Origin: Ditibartonella apihabitans
Lineage (GTDB): Bacteria > Pseudomonadota > Alphaproteobacteria > Rhizobiales > Rhizobiaceae
Length of the DNA stretch: 64,000 bases
Assembly (NCBI RefSeq): GCF_002007485.1
Contig: NZ_CP015820.1
Coordinates: 1,116,001-1,180,000, forward strand
Reading direction: 5' to 3'
Below, one piece after another: positions 42,253 to 51,604 of this stretch. The stretch's first letter is position 1. Each line of letters begins with the position of its first letter. Under the pieces are notes generated by a model. It ran no database searches, was not told the origin of the DNA, and was given only the letters and a program-made list of their open reading frames with translations. Made by a program: the position numbers and the translations under genes.

Positions 42253-43260
42253 ATGAATATTTTGGTAACTGGCGGCGCGGGTTACATAGGTTCGCATTGT
42301 TGTGTGGCACTTATGAATGCCGGCTATCGTGTTATTATTCTTGATAATTTCGGTAATAGTCATCCGGAAGTATTGCGCAGAATTGAGAAGCTCACAGGAC
42401 GTGCACCGACGAACGAGTCAGGTGATGTACGTGATCGTAGTTTTGTCGAATATGTTTTGGAACATCATAAATGCGATGCGGTCATCCATTTTGCCGGCTT
42501 GAAATCTGTTGCCGAATCCGAAAAAAAGCCGGATCTTTATTATGATTGCAATGTGGTGGGAAGTTTGCGTTTGCTGCAAGCTATGAAGTCGACCGGTGTG
42601 AAAAACTGGTCTTTTCATCAACAGCCACTGTTTATGGTCCTCCGAAATATTTACCCTATGATGAAAAAACATCCGCTCAATCCGGTGAGTGTCTATGGGC
42701 GCACGAAACTGACGGTAGAGAATATGCTACGTGATTTTTACGCAAGCGACCCGAGTTGGGCATTTTCCATTCTTCGCTATTTCAATCCCGTTGGGGCAGA
42801 CGAGAGCGGACTGATAGGGGAAGATCCCAAGGGTATTCCTAATAATCTTATGCCTATCATAGCTCAGGTTGCCTCGGGAAAACGCGATAAAGTCATGATA
42901 TGGGGAAATGATTATGACACCGAAGACGGAACCGGAGTGCGTGATTATATTCATGTGAGTGACTTGGCCGAGGGGCATTTACGAGCCTTGAAGACCCTAG
43001 AACATCCTGGTTGCGATGTTATCAATCTCGGACGCGGTCGCGGTTATAGCGTGATGGATGTCATAAAGGCATTTGAACATATATCGAACAAGAAAATAAA
43101 ATATGAAGTCGGGCCAAGACGCCCCGGCGATATTGGGGAATTTTTCGCCAATCCGTCGACGGCATTTGATAAACTTCATTGGCGAGCCGAAAAAGATTTG
43201 GAAAAAATGTGCGCGGATATGTGGAATTTTCAGGTCAAAAACCCAGATGGTTATAAATAA
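42253..43260 (+). CDS. galE: UDP-glucose 4-epimerase with an out-of-frame internal segment
   Basis: Interconverts UDP-glucose and UDP-galactose for LPS and polysaccharide precursors. From ATG 42253 it has 335 residues, the usual size, with GGAGYIGSH at residues 7-15 and the catalytic YGRTK intact. Between the A-runs at 42601-42605 and 42664-42669, 21 codons read as nonsense. The neighbouring frame there encodes the conserved KLVFSSTATVYGPPKYLPY, including the catalytic Ser/Thr. One lost A and one gained A would explain this. Read literally, the enzyme lacks its catalytic serine segment and would be inactive. mopI-like gene follows after 26 bp. Confidence 0.88.
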   Translation: MNILVTGGAGYIGSHCCVALMNAGYRVIILDNFGNSHPEVLRRIEKLTGRAPTNESGDVRDRSFVEYVLEHHKCDAVIHFAGLKSVAESEKKPDLYYDCNVVGSLRLLQAMKSTGVKNWSFHQQPLFMVLRNIYPMMKKHPLNPVSVYGRTKLTVENMLRDFYASDPSWAFSILRYFNPVGADESGLIGEDPKGIPNNLMPIIAQVASGKRDKVMIWGNDYDTEDGTGVRDYIHVSDLAEGHLRALKTLEHPGCDVINLGRGRGYSVMDVIKAFEHISNKKIKYEVGPRRPGDIGEFFANPSTAFDKLHWRAEKDLEKMCADMWNFQVKNPDGYK

Positions 43261-43286
43261 ACCTTAGCCGGAAAGGAAATTGAGGA

Positions 43287-43496
43287 ATGAAAATCAGTGC
43301 GCGTAATATTCTTAAAGGTAAAATTGTCGCCATTAAAAAAGGTGCGACAACAGCCCATGTCCAGATTGATATTGGTGGTGTAGTGGTAACAGCCTCCATT
43401 ACCAATGAAGCGGTTGATGATCTTCAGCTAAAAGTCGGTGAACCTGCTGCTGCTGTTATAAAATCATCCGATGTTATGGTTGCAGTTGCAGATTAA
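43287..43496 (+). CDS. Molybdenum-pterin binding protein (Mop/TOBE domain)
   Basis: A 69-residue single Mop domain that stores or buffers molybdate, with the family N-terminus MKISARNILKGKI and the closing AAAVIKSSDVMVAV. GAGGA lies upstream of the ATG. It follows galE at 26 bp and may be co-transcribed by default. No modABC transporter or molybdoenzyme is in the window. Confidence 0.9.
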   Translation: MKISARNILKGKIVAIKKGATTAHVQIDIGGVVVTASITNEAVDDLQLKVGEPAAAVIKSSDVMVAVAD

Positions 43497-44253
43497 GGCG
43501 GCTTCCCAGCTAACGATAAAGAACGGCTGATGATGCGATATTTCGCTTTGTCTTAGCGTTCGTGCCGAGAGACAGAAAATATCGCCATTTTTTCTCTTCG
43601 AATTTGTGGGATTATCTGCCGAAAAACGAGGGGGTGTATCGGGCTATTTAGGTTTGTCTCCTCTATTAAGGAGAGCTTCAAACAAAGAACGGTGCAAAAG
43701 CATATAAATTTGACAGCCGTGTGCGGACGCAAGTTTTGATATTAAAAAACCGGAATTTGCCTCGTCAAAGCGATAGAACCGTTCATTGAATTTAGTCTCT
43801 AAACAAACGCCCCCGGACCCACTCTCTTTTTCAGTCGCGATAAAGCCTGAAAGGGAATAATATCTCGTTTGCTATTTCGTCCTCGGGAAGTTTGGCAAAT
43901 AGCCGGAAACTGTTGCTCGTACAAAAGCTTTAAAAGCCTATTGATGCTATCTTCAAAGCACTCATCTTTTAGAGCTTTGTGCTTTTTAACTTACGAGCTT
44001 CCCAATGGTTGAGAAAGCGATCGGAAGTCAATATATCTATCAAAATGCCGCTATTTTACTGATAATCACATAGCTTGCTTCTCGCTGGAGCGTCGCTTTC
44101 GTGAACCCATGACTTTGTCAATATTGCCGTCATTATTGTGTTGGAAGCCTAATGTGGAGTTATGCGTTATCATGATAATCCGCAATGCCGAATAGATATC
44201 CAGCGGGTGCAACAAATGGGAAATCCGTTTTTCGGGGAACGTTATAAGAGATA
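43497..44253. other. Long spacer between the Mop gene and lpxXL
   Basis: 757 bp between the converging Mop and lpxXL genes. No ORF with a ribosome binding site or recognisable domain, no RNA family and no clear terminator. Possibly decayed DNA. Confidence 0.45.
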
Positions 44254-45189
44254 CTAATCGTCCCAGCGTTTATGGAACCACATCCACTGACCAGGATATT
44301 CGCGCACCCATGTTTCAACAGTGTCATTCAGCTTTTGGGCGGCTGCAACCTCATCAATATTGCCGTCCTTATCTTTTGGCAAATCCATGCGTTCATAAAG
44401 TTCCAGCCGGTAACGTCCACCCGGTAAGCGGATAGAGCGGGCAGGGTAGACATCGCAGTCATATTGGCGGGCAAGCTTGATCAATAAAGGGTTGGTTCTG
44501 ACAGGTCTACCAAAAAAAGTTCCCTTTATACCACGGCGGAACTTTTGATCGACCAGCATGCCGACATCTTCACCTTCTGCCAATTTGCCTGCAAGCGCCC
44601 AAGCAGCACCGGCTTTGGAAGGTACAAGATGCCCCATAGCAGTGCGCCGGGCCTTCAAAACCCGTTTTGCGATATAGGGATTATTCGGCGGGCGAAAAAG
44701 TGCCGTTACATTGAGATCGAATGTTGCAGCACAAATGGGTAAAAGTTCAAAATTACCGGTGTGGGCTGTAAAGAAAATGTGCGGTTTTTTCTCGTCTCGG
44801 AGCCGGACAAAGATATCAATTCCATCGACTTCAACCAGACCGGGCTTTTTGGCATTCGGATCGAAGTCGAAAATTTTATCAAGGAATACATATTCCGCAA
44901 ATAAACGCCCCATATTTTCCCACATTTCAAGAGCGGTTTTACGGATCCATTCAGGATCTTTTTCCGGATAGGCCTGACGCAAATTGTCGAGTGCAATCTG
45001 GTGACGTGGGAGTAGGGGCCCAACAGTTCGGGCAAACCAAGCAAAAAAGCCGATTCCTGCTTTTGCCGGAAGATAGCGAATAAGCGCCATCAATCCGGCG
45101 ACGAAATGTGCCCAAGACCAGTCCCACCAGTCTTTCAATTTCGTCCGGATACGAAAAAGAATGAGTTTTGAACGCAATTTTTGCATCAA
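44254..45189 (-). CDS. lpxXL: Lipid A very-long-chain (C28) acyltransferase
   Basis: Inner-membrane acyltransferase of the LpxL/HtrB family that moves the 27-hydroxyoctacosanoyl group from AcpXL to lipid A. It has 311 residues. An N-terminal membrane segment is followed by the catalytic HTGNFE at residues 143-148 and the downstream RPPNNPYIAKRV substrate-binding strip. It closes a minus-strand operon acpXL-fabF2XL-fabF1XL-adh-lpxXL and overlaps the adh stop by 4 bp (ATGA). Confidence 0.92.
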   Translation of the reverse strand: MMQKLRSKLILFRIRTKLKDWWDWSWAHFVAGLMALIRYLPAKAGIGFFAWFARTVGPLLPRHQIALDNLRQAYPEKDPEWIRKTALEMWENMGRLFAEYVFLDKIFDFDPNAKKPGLVEVDGIDIFVRLRDEKKPHIFFTAHTGNFELLPICAATFDLNVTALFRPPNNPYIAKRVLKARRTAMGHLVPSKAGAAWALAGKLAEGEDVGMLVDQKFRRGIKGTFFGRPVRTNPLLIKLARQYDCDVYPARSIRLPGGRYRLELYERMDLPKDKDGNIDEVAAAQKLNDTVETWVREYPGQWMWFHKRWDD

Positions 45190-46214
45190 CTGATTTTCAG
45201 GATGATTTTACCAAACACATCACGGCTTTCCATCCGTTTCAATGCTTTTTCAATGTCTCCAAAATCGACAATGGTATCAACAACCGGATGAACAATGCCT
45301 TCTGCCATTTTTTGCATGGCATTCGCCATATTTTCCATTCGGCAGCCGAAAGAACCGAAAATTTTCAATTGCTGTTGGAAGAGTTGCATAAGGTTCATTG
45401 ATGTAGAAACACCTGATGTCGAACCACACGTAACGAGGCGTCCGCCGCGTTTCAAAGACAGCATCGAACCGGCCCAGGTATCAGCACCGACATGTTCAAA
45501 AACGACGTCGACGCCTTTTTTCTTGGTCAGCTTTCTTACAACATGTTCAAACCGATCGTTCCGATAGTTGATGACGACATCGGCACCGAGAGCTTTCGCT
45601 TTTTCGATTTTGCCGTCAGAGCCGACTGTTGTATAAACCGTGCAGCCCATACGCTTTGCCAATTGTATCGCAGCCGAACCGATGCCTGATCCACCGGCAT
45701 GTATGAGAATTGTCTCGCCGGGCTGAAGTTTTGCATTATCGAACAGCATATGTTCGACAGTTCCGAAAGTGATTGGAGCGACAGCGGCATCAATTTCATC
45801 ACAATCAAGCGGTGCCGGTACCAGCAATCGGGCAGGCAAATTCACAGCCTCGCAGGCAAAACCGTCAATATGGAAGCCGTGAACACCGCTGACATGTGTA
45901 CAAAGATTATCCCGTCCTTCACGACAGTTTTTGCAAAGTCCACAGGTTCTTGCTCCATAAATGGATACAATTTGTCCCACCTGAAGGTTACCAACACCCG
46001 AACCAATCGACTGGACAACGCCAGAAGCTTCCGCTCCGATTGTGAGCGGTAATTTGCGCTTTGCAAAAGCCATACCACGCCATCCCCAAACATCGATATG
46101 GTTAAGCGCTACAGCCTTTATCTGAACAGTAACTTCACCATTGCCGGGAGCCGGAGGAGGCGCTATTTCAGTTAATTCAAGACGTTTGTCGTCAAGCAAT
46201 TGCAATGCGCGCAT
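45186..46214 (-). CDS. Medium-chain alcohol dehydrogenase-like protein of the VLCFA island
   Basis: A 342-residue MDR-superfamily protein corresponding to the adh gene that accompanies lpxXL in Rhizobiales, probably acting as an enoyl reductase in very-long-chain acyl elongation. The structural zinc cysteines are Cys91, 94, 97 and 105 (GARTCGLCKNC), and the nucleotide fold is AGGSGIGSAA. The position of the catalytic-zinc cysteine reads NHIDVW, so it lacks that ligand, as quinone and enoyl reductases of the superfamily do. It overlaps lpxXL by 4 bp. Confidence 0.87.
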   Translation of the reverse strand: MRALQLLDDKRLELTEIAPPPAPGNGEVTVQIKAVALNHIDVWGWRGMAFAKRKLPLTIGAEASGVVQSIGSGVGNLQVGQIVSIYGARTCGLCKNCREGRDNLCTHVSGVHGFHIDGFACEAVNLPARLLVPAPLDCDEIDAAVAPITFGTVEHMLFDNAKLQPGETILIHAGGSGIGSAAIQLAKRMGCTVYTTVGSDGKIEKAKALGADVVINYRNDRFEHVVRKLTKKKGVDVVFEHVGADTWAGSMLSLKRGGRLVTCGSTSGVSTSMNLMQLFQQQLKIFGSFGCRMENMANAMQKMAEGIVHPVVDTIVDFGDIEKALKRMESRDVFGKIILKIS

Positions 46215-46265
46215 GACTATTCCTTCTTAAAAATAATGTGCCAGAGAATGCCGTTAAAAGGTGAG

Positions 46266-47543
46266 TTACCCGTTATAAGCTCTGATGACAAGACTTTCAT
46301 TCTGTCCGCCAAATCCGAAAGAATTGGAAAGAACAGAGGTCACATTACCCTTCCGGCACTTGTTAGGCACTACATCAAGTGGAATTGCTGGATCAGGGTC
46401 ATCATAATTGATGGTTGGCGGCATAATACCGGTTCTGATGGTCAATAGTGAAAAAACGGCCTCTATCGCACCGGCCGCAGTCAGTGTATGGCCAATCATG
46501 GATTTATTGGATGACACCGGAACATCATGAACATGTTCGCCGAAGACATTTGACAAGGCCAGATATTCCATCTTTTCGTTTTCCGGTGTCGAGGTCCCAT
46601 GAGCGTTGATATAATCAATGTCATCAATGCCAATACCTGCATCTTCCAATGCTTTGCGCATAGATGCAGTAGCGGGAGAAGCATCGGGTTTTGACCGCGT
46701 GCGGTGAAAGTCGTCGGCTGTTTCTCCGCAACCGGCAAGAATACCCAGAACTTTTGCTCCCCGCTTTAATGCACTTTCGAGAGATTCAAGAACAAGTGCA
46801 CCTGACCCTTCAGCCATTACGAAGCCATCACGGCCTTTGCTGAAAGGTTTCGAGGCTTTCTCGGGTATCTGGTTTTGCGTTGAAAGAGCGGATAACAAAG
46901 AAAACCTTATCAGAGCTTCCGCCGAAACCGAACCATCTGTACCAATTGTCAATGCGCGATCGGTTTCGCCGCGTCTTATAGCTTCAACACCAAGCTGTAT
47001 TGCCGTTGCGCCGGAGGCGCAGGCGGTAGACAAAGTAACAGGAAGGCCGGTTGTTCCGAAATGATCCTTCAAACGTTCGGCGATATAGCCGAATTGCGTA
47101 GTCTCGAAAAAAGCTTGATGAGGGGTTTTAGCGCATATTTCCAAAAATGCCTGATAGGACGGATTTTTTTCGCGATTAACTTCATCGTCAAGAGCAAAAC
47201 GCGACTTCCAATCAAGTTCTACCGGAGGAGCAGCTAAAAAGAGTGGCCCGTTAAAAGCAGTTTCATCAAGTCCGGCTTCCTCAATTGCTTCGCTTGCAGC
47301 AACTGTCGCCAGTTTTTCCGATAAAGCTGAAGCACCGATGTGACTTTCTTCAAGAAAATCTACCGTGCCCGCTATTTGTGTGGTCAAACCTTCAACCGGA
47401 AAGCGCGTAATCCTGTGAATGCCGCTGACACCATTGACAAGCTTTTCCCAGTTTTTATCTTTTCCCTGACCTAAAGAACTGATGACACCAGCTCCGGTAA
47501 TTGCGACAACTGGCCGCCCTAGATGATCGGTATATTTGTCCAT
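46266..47543 (-). CDS. Beta-ketoacyl-ACP synthase II, VLCFA type (FabF1XL)
   Basis: Condensing enzyme for elongating the C28 chain carried by AcpXL. It has 425 residues and a complete KAS triad: Cys175 in LSTACASGAT, His315 in NAHGTST and His352 in IGHTLTAAG. It is the catalytic member of the adjacent pair. fabF2XL ends 10 bp upstream, consistent with coupled expression and a heterodimer. Confidence 0.9.
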   Translation of the reverse strand: MDKYTDHLGRPVVAITGAGVISSLGQGKDKNWEKLVNGVSGIHRITRFPVEGLTTQIAGTVDFLEESHIGASALSEKLATVAASEAIEEAGLDETAFNGPLFLAAPPVELDWKSRFALDDEVNREKNPSYQAFLEICAKTPHQAFFETTQFGYIAERLKDHFGTTGLPVTLSTACASGATAIQLGVEAIRRGETDRALTIGTDGSVSAEALIRFSLLSALSTQNQIPEKASKPFSKGRDGFVMAEGSGALVLESLESALKRGAKVLGILAGCGETADDFHRTRSKPDASPATASMRKALEDAGIGIDDIDYINAHGTSTPENEKMEYLALSNVFGEHVHDVPVSSNKSMIGHTLTAAGAIEAVFSLLTIRTGIMPPTINYDDPDPAIPLDVVPNKCRKGNVTSVLSNSFGFGGQNESLVIRAYNG

Positions 47544-47553
47544 TACGAATCCT

Positions 47554-48747
47554 TTAGCCAGCTATAAGTCTTGCCATGCCTTCGGCTCTTGTTGCGCCAA
47601 CGGTAGAAACGATAACGCTCTCAAGATTGCCATCGAATGGTTGTTCATCATCACTTAATGCTTTGAAGCTTTGTTTTTTCTTCATAGCCATGGCGCCGAG
47701 AGCCAGTGCGAGAGGAAATTGCGCTTCACGCCAATGGCCGAACAAAGTCGAGATACCTCGATAGGCAAGCTTGTTCTTGTCCCATAATGTCTTCTCGGCT
47801 CCGGTTATGCCTTTAACGCCGGAAGCGCCTGATATGATGAGATCATTTTGTCCGAGAAGAGCGTTTCCTTTGACACGCTCCAGAATTGTATCCAGTGTTT
47901 TCTCAATCGGTATCTTCTTTCGATTGGTTTGATCGGCTACGAAATCCGAAATGACTGCATAGATATTGGCACCTCGTTTTTTTGCATATTCGGCACTTTC
48001 CAGTACAAGAAAAACGCCGCCGGAGCCTGTTACAAGGCCGCCACCCAGACAATTCTCACGCTGCCATACAGGCGACCAACCATCCCGCTTCAACAATTGC
48101 CCCAATTCTTGCCCCAACAACATATCATAGTGCTGGGCATTATATGAGCCGCCAACAAGGGCATGAGTGCTTTGGCCTGATCTGATACGCGCAATTGCAA
48201 CCATCAAGGCAGCAAGGCCACTTCCTTCTTCACCCATAAAGCTGCGTGAGGAGCCTATAACCTTGTGAACGATCGAAATATTGCCTGCCAATAGATTTGA
48301 AAGCTGTGCAAGAAAAAGAGTTGGACGCAACTCGGTTGACAGAGTTGCATTGAGCATCACACCACGATCTGTTGTTGTGCGACCTTTGTTGAGTATCTCG
48401 ACATCAACATTGACATCGCGTTCGCCTCCACCGGCACCAACGATCATATCCATGGTTGAAGTGATTGAAAGATCACCTTTGACACCCGCATCGTCCAAGG
48501 CAAGACCGGCCGCATATGTACCCAATCTTTGCCAGGTTTCCATCTGTCTTTGATCACTCCGCTTGGGAATTTGCTTACTCCAGTCAACGTCCCCGAGAGC
48601 GTGAACGGTATAAGGCGAAAAGCTTTCACTATCAATTCGCGGGGAGAGGGAAGACGCGTTCAGCATCTCCCAATGTTTTTCAACACCTTCTCCCAAAGAG
48701 CTGATTAAACCTATACCGGTGATGACAACAGAATGGTTTTTTTGCAT
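47554..48747 (-). CDS. KAS-fold partner lacking the nucleophile Cys (FabF2XL)
   Basis: A 397-residue thiolase-fold protein of the ketosynthase family, matched to fabF2XL by position. The nucleophile region reads IGSSRSFMGEEGSG with no cysteine. The segment corresponding to NAHGTST reads ISGASGVKGI without His, while a His in LFGHWRE is kept. It therefore probably does not condense by itself and may act like a chain-length factor with FabF1XL. It starts 9 bp after the acpXL stop. Confidence 0.85.
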   Translation of the reverse strand: MQKNHSVVITGIGLISSLGEGVEKHWEMLNASSLSPRIDSESFSPYTVHALGDVDWSKQIPKRSDQRQMETWQRLGTYAAGLALDDAGVKGDLSITSTMDMIVGAGGGERDVNVDVEILNKGRTTTDRGVMLNATLSTELRPTLFLAQLSNLLAGNISIVHKVIGSSRSFMGEEGSGLAALMVAIARIRSGQSTHALVGGSYNAQHYDMLLGQELGQLLKRDGWSPVWQRENCLGGGLVTGSGGVFLVLESAEYAKKRGANIYAVISDFVADQTNRKKIPIEKTLDTILERVKGNALLGQNDLIISGASGVKGITGAEKTLWDKNKLAYRGISTLFGHWREAQFPLALALGAMAMKKKQSFKALSDDEQPFDGNLESVIVSTVGATRAEGMARLIAG

Positions 48748-48756
48748 TATACAGGA

Positions 48757-49041
48757 TTATCCGGCGTTTTTAGCTGCAACAAGTTCGTCAATTTTGGCGC
48801 AAAGATTTTTCAAAACAAAATATTCATCTGTTCCTACTTTGCCTTCATTAACTTCCTGTGTCCATTGCTCTAGCGGTATTTTGATACCGAAAGCTTTGTC
48901 TATGGCAAAAACAATATCCAGAAAGTCCAGACTATCAATACCGAGATCGTCAATCGTATGGCTTTCCGGTGTGATTGTATTGCGATCGATCTCGCTTGTT
49001 TCAGCGATGATATCGGCAACTTTGTCAAACGTAGAGGACAA
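48757..49041 (-). CDS. acpXL: Acyl carrier protein AcpXL
   Basis: Dedicated carrier for the very-long-chain hydroxy acid of lipid A. The phosphopantetheine serine is Ser37 in [11 protein letters not shown], and the family-specific [20 protein letters not shown] is present. The start is placed at TTG 49041 because AAAGGA lies 7 bases upstream and the resulting [20 protein letters not shown] matches known AcpXL N-termini. An in-frame ATG at 49074 would translate the ribosome binding site itself. It heads the operon that ends with lpxXL; the usual fabZXL is missing after it. Confidence 0.93.
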   Translation of the reverse strand: MSSTFDKVADIIAETSEIDRNTITPESHTIDDLGIDSLDFLDIVFAIDKAFGIKIPLEQWTQEVNEGKVGTDEYFVLKNLCAKIDELVAAKNAG

Positions 49042-49165
49042 TGTGCAATTCCTTTTACTAGTTACGGCCGTCAAGCAGCCTTTCAGCGATTCTATCTAGC
49101 GTCTTTCTCAATTAAAAAAAGACTTAAAGCAGAATTAACATTTCTTATTGCTTCCCGGAAACAAT

Positions 49166-49229
49166 ATTCCGCCTCTTCCACTATAAAGCCGGTTCTATTT
49201 CGGCTTTTTTATGGAGATAGAGGCGGAAT
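49166..49229 (-). terminator. Nested hairpin between malic enzyme and acpXL
   Basis: Perfect 11-bp outer arms (49166-49176 and 49219-49229) enclose a second hairpin (49186-49191 with 49201-49206, 9-base loop). A T-run exists only on the plus strand (49205-49210). It lies 40 bp after the malic enzyme stop and about 125 bp before the acpXL start. It is either a terminator or an mRNA-protecting/leader structure. Confidence 0.5.
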
Positions 49230-49268
49230 AACAGTCAAAAAGTAAAATGGAAAGCAAATTTTACGACT

Positions 49269-51588
49269 TTATCCCTTATTGAGTTGTTTTTGATTCCCTT
49301 TCGTATTGGCTTCAAGGACGGCAAGAGCTGTCATATTGACGACACCACGAGAGGTAACGGATGGTGTTAAAATATGAGCGGGTCTTGCTGTACCCAACAA
49401 TATAGGACCGACATGTAACGCATCTGTCAGATTTTTTACAACATTAAGAGTGATATTGGCAGCATCAAGATTAGGGAACACAAGCAGATTTGCTTCTCCT
49501 TTTAAACGCGATCCGGGGAAAACGCGATCACGTAAAATTTGTGAAAGAGCCGCATCTCCATGCATTTCACCATCTGATTCAAGCTCGGGATAACGCTCGG
49601 CAAGAAGCTCGGAAGCTTTGCGCATCTTTCTGGCGGATTCGGTATCTTTAGAGCCGAAGTTCGAATGAGAAAGAAGCGCAACTTTCGGCTCGATACCGAA
49701 ACCACGAACCTCTTCGGCAGCGAGGGCTGCCATTTCCACTATCTGTTCTGCACTTGGATCGGTGTTTACGTAAGTGTCGGTGAGGAAGAGTGTTCCACGC
49801 TGTGATATCAACAGGCTCAAAGCCGAAAATTGGCCGATATTATTTCCGAGACCTATGATTTGATCGACAAGTTGAAGATTCCTTCCAAAACGGCCACCAA
49901 GCCCGCAGATCATGGCATCTGCCTCGTTACGCATGACGGCAAGAGCTGCAATTGCTGTTGTTGATGTTCGAACGATTGTTTTTGCGGCTTCCGGTGTTAC
50001 ACCACGCCGACCGGTGTAATGAAGAAACAGATCGACATAATCACGATAACGGGGGTCATTTTGCGGATTGATGAGTTCGAAATCCTTGCCCGGACGAATT
50101 CTCAAACCGAAACGTTTCAGTCTGGTCTCGACCACGTCCGGTCTGCCGATCAGAATTGGTGTGGCTGTCTGGTCTTCGAGAACTATTTGAGCTGCACGCA
50201 AAACTCTTTCGTCTTCACCGTCTGCATAGATAACGCGTTTACGTTCAGCAATTTTTGCGGCGGCAAAAACCGGTTTCATGATAAGTCCGGAACGGAAAAC
50301 AAACCGGTTCAATCGATCAAGATAAGCGTTCATATCTTTGATCGGTCTTGTCGCCACGCCTGATTCCATTGCCGCTTTTGCAACTGCCGGCGCAATGCGC
50401 AAAATAAGCCGTGGATCAAATGGGGAGGGAATGAGGTAATTTGGTCCAAAGCTGAGAGCCTCACCCGAATAGGCGCGGGCAGCAACATCGGAAGGTTCTT
50501 CCTTGGCTAGTGCAGCAATAGCGTAAACAGCTGCTGCTTTCATCTCCTCGTTGATTGCCGTTGCTCCGACATCAAGTGCGCCACGGAAAATATACGGAAA
50601 ACAAAGAACATTATTAACCTGATTGGGATAATCGGAACGACCGGTGCAAATCATCGCATCGGGACGCACTTTTCTGGCATCCTCAGGCATAATTTCCGGC
50701 GTCGGATTGGCAAGAGCCAGAATGAGTGGCGTCTTGGCCATTTTGGCGACCATTTCCGGCTTCAGGACATTTCCTGCCGAAACCCCGAGGAATATGTCGG
50801 CATTTTCAATGATGTCATCGAGTTTGCGGGCATCTGTCTTTTGCGCGTAGACACTTTTCCAGCGATCCATCAGCGCTTCGCGTCCCTCATAAACAACACC
50901 TTCAAGGTCGCTGACCCAGATATTCTCTTTCTTTGCACCGAGTCGAACCAAAAGATTGAGGCAGGCTAGGGCTGCCGCACCTGCTCCGGAAGCGACAATT
51001 TTACATCCTCGATTTTTTGTGAGCAAGTTCGAGGCCATTGATAACAGCTGCACCAACGATAATGGCTGTCCCATGCTGGTCGTCGTGAAATACCGGAATA
51101 TTCATCCGTGCCCTGAGCTGTTCTTCGACTTCGAAACATTCAGGTGCTTTGATATCTTCAAGATTGATGCCGCCAAATGTCGGCTCCAAAGCAGCGACAG
51201 TTTCGACAATATGCGGAATGTCATTTGCTTTTATTTCGATGTCAAAAACGTCAATATTCGCGAATTTTTTAAAGAGGACGGCCTTTCCTTCCATAACCGG
51301 TTTGGCAGCAAGCGGGCCAATATTTCCAAGACCGAGAACCGCAGTACCATTCGAAACAACCGCAACGAGATTTGCTCGTGAAGTGTATTCTGCAGCCGTT
51401 TTCGGATCGTCGTGGATTGCCTCGCAAGGAGCAGCAACGCCTGGAGAATAGGCCAGTGCAAGATCGCGCTGGTTTCCAAGCGGAGTTGTCGGATGTATTT
51501 CCAGCTTTCCGGGGTTCGGATAACGGTGATAAAAAAGTGCAGCTTCTTCGAGTTCTTTCTGACGAGGAGATTTGTTTTTCTGTACCAT
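49269..51588 (-). pseudogene. maeB: NADP-dependent malic enzyme with phosphotransacetylase-like C-terminal domain, two adjacent frameshifts
   Basis: Oxidatively decarboxylates malate to pyruvate. The first 193 residues from ATG 51588 carry the malic enzyme N-terminal domain ([46 protein letters not shown]). The frame then breaks near 51015 and continues as KIVASGAGAAALACLN with the NAD fold and the C-terminal phosphotransacetylase-like domain. Two single-base losses 14 bp apart explain it: one T in the run at 51013-51018 and one at 50999-51002 (plus-strand coordinates). The repaired text HKKIEDVKIV matches relatives, and the repaired length is 773 residues. It lies 16 bp after the SDR gene. 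Confidence 0.88.
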
Positions 51589-51604
51589 ATTGCTCTTCCA
51601 AATT

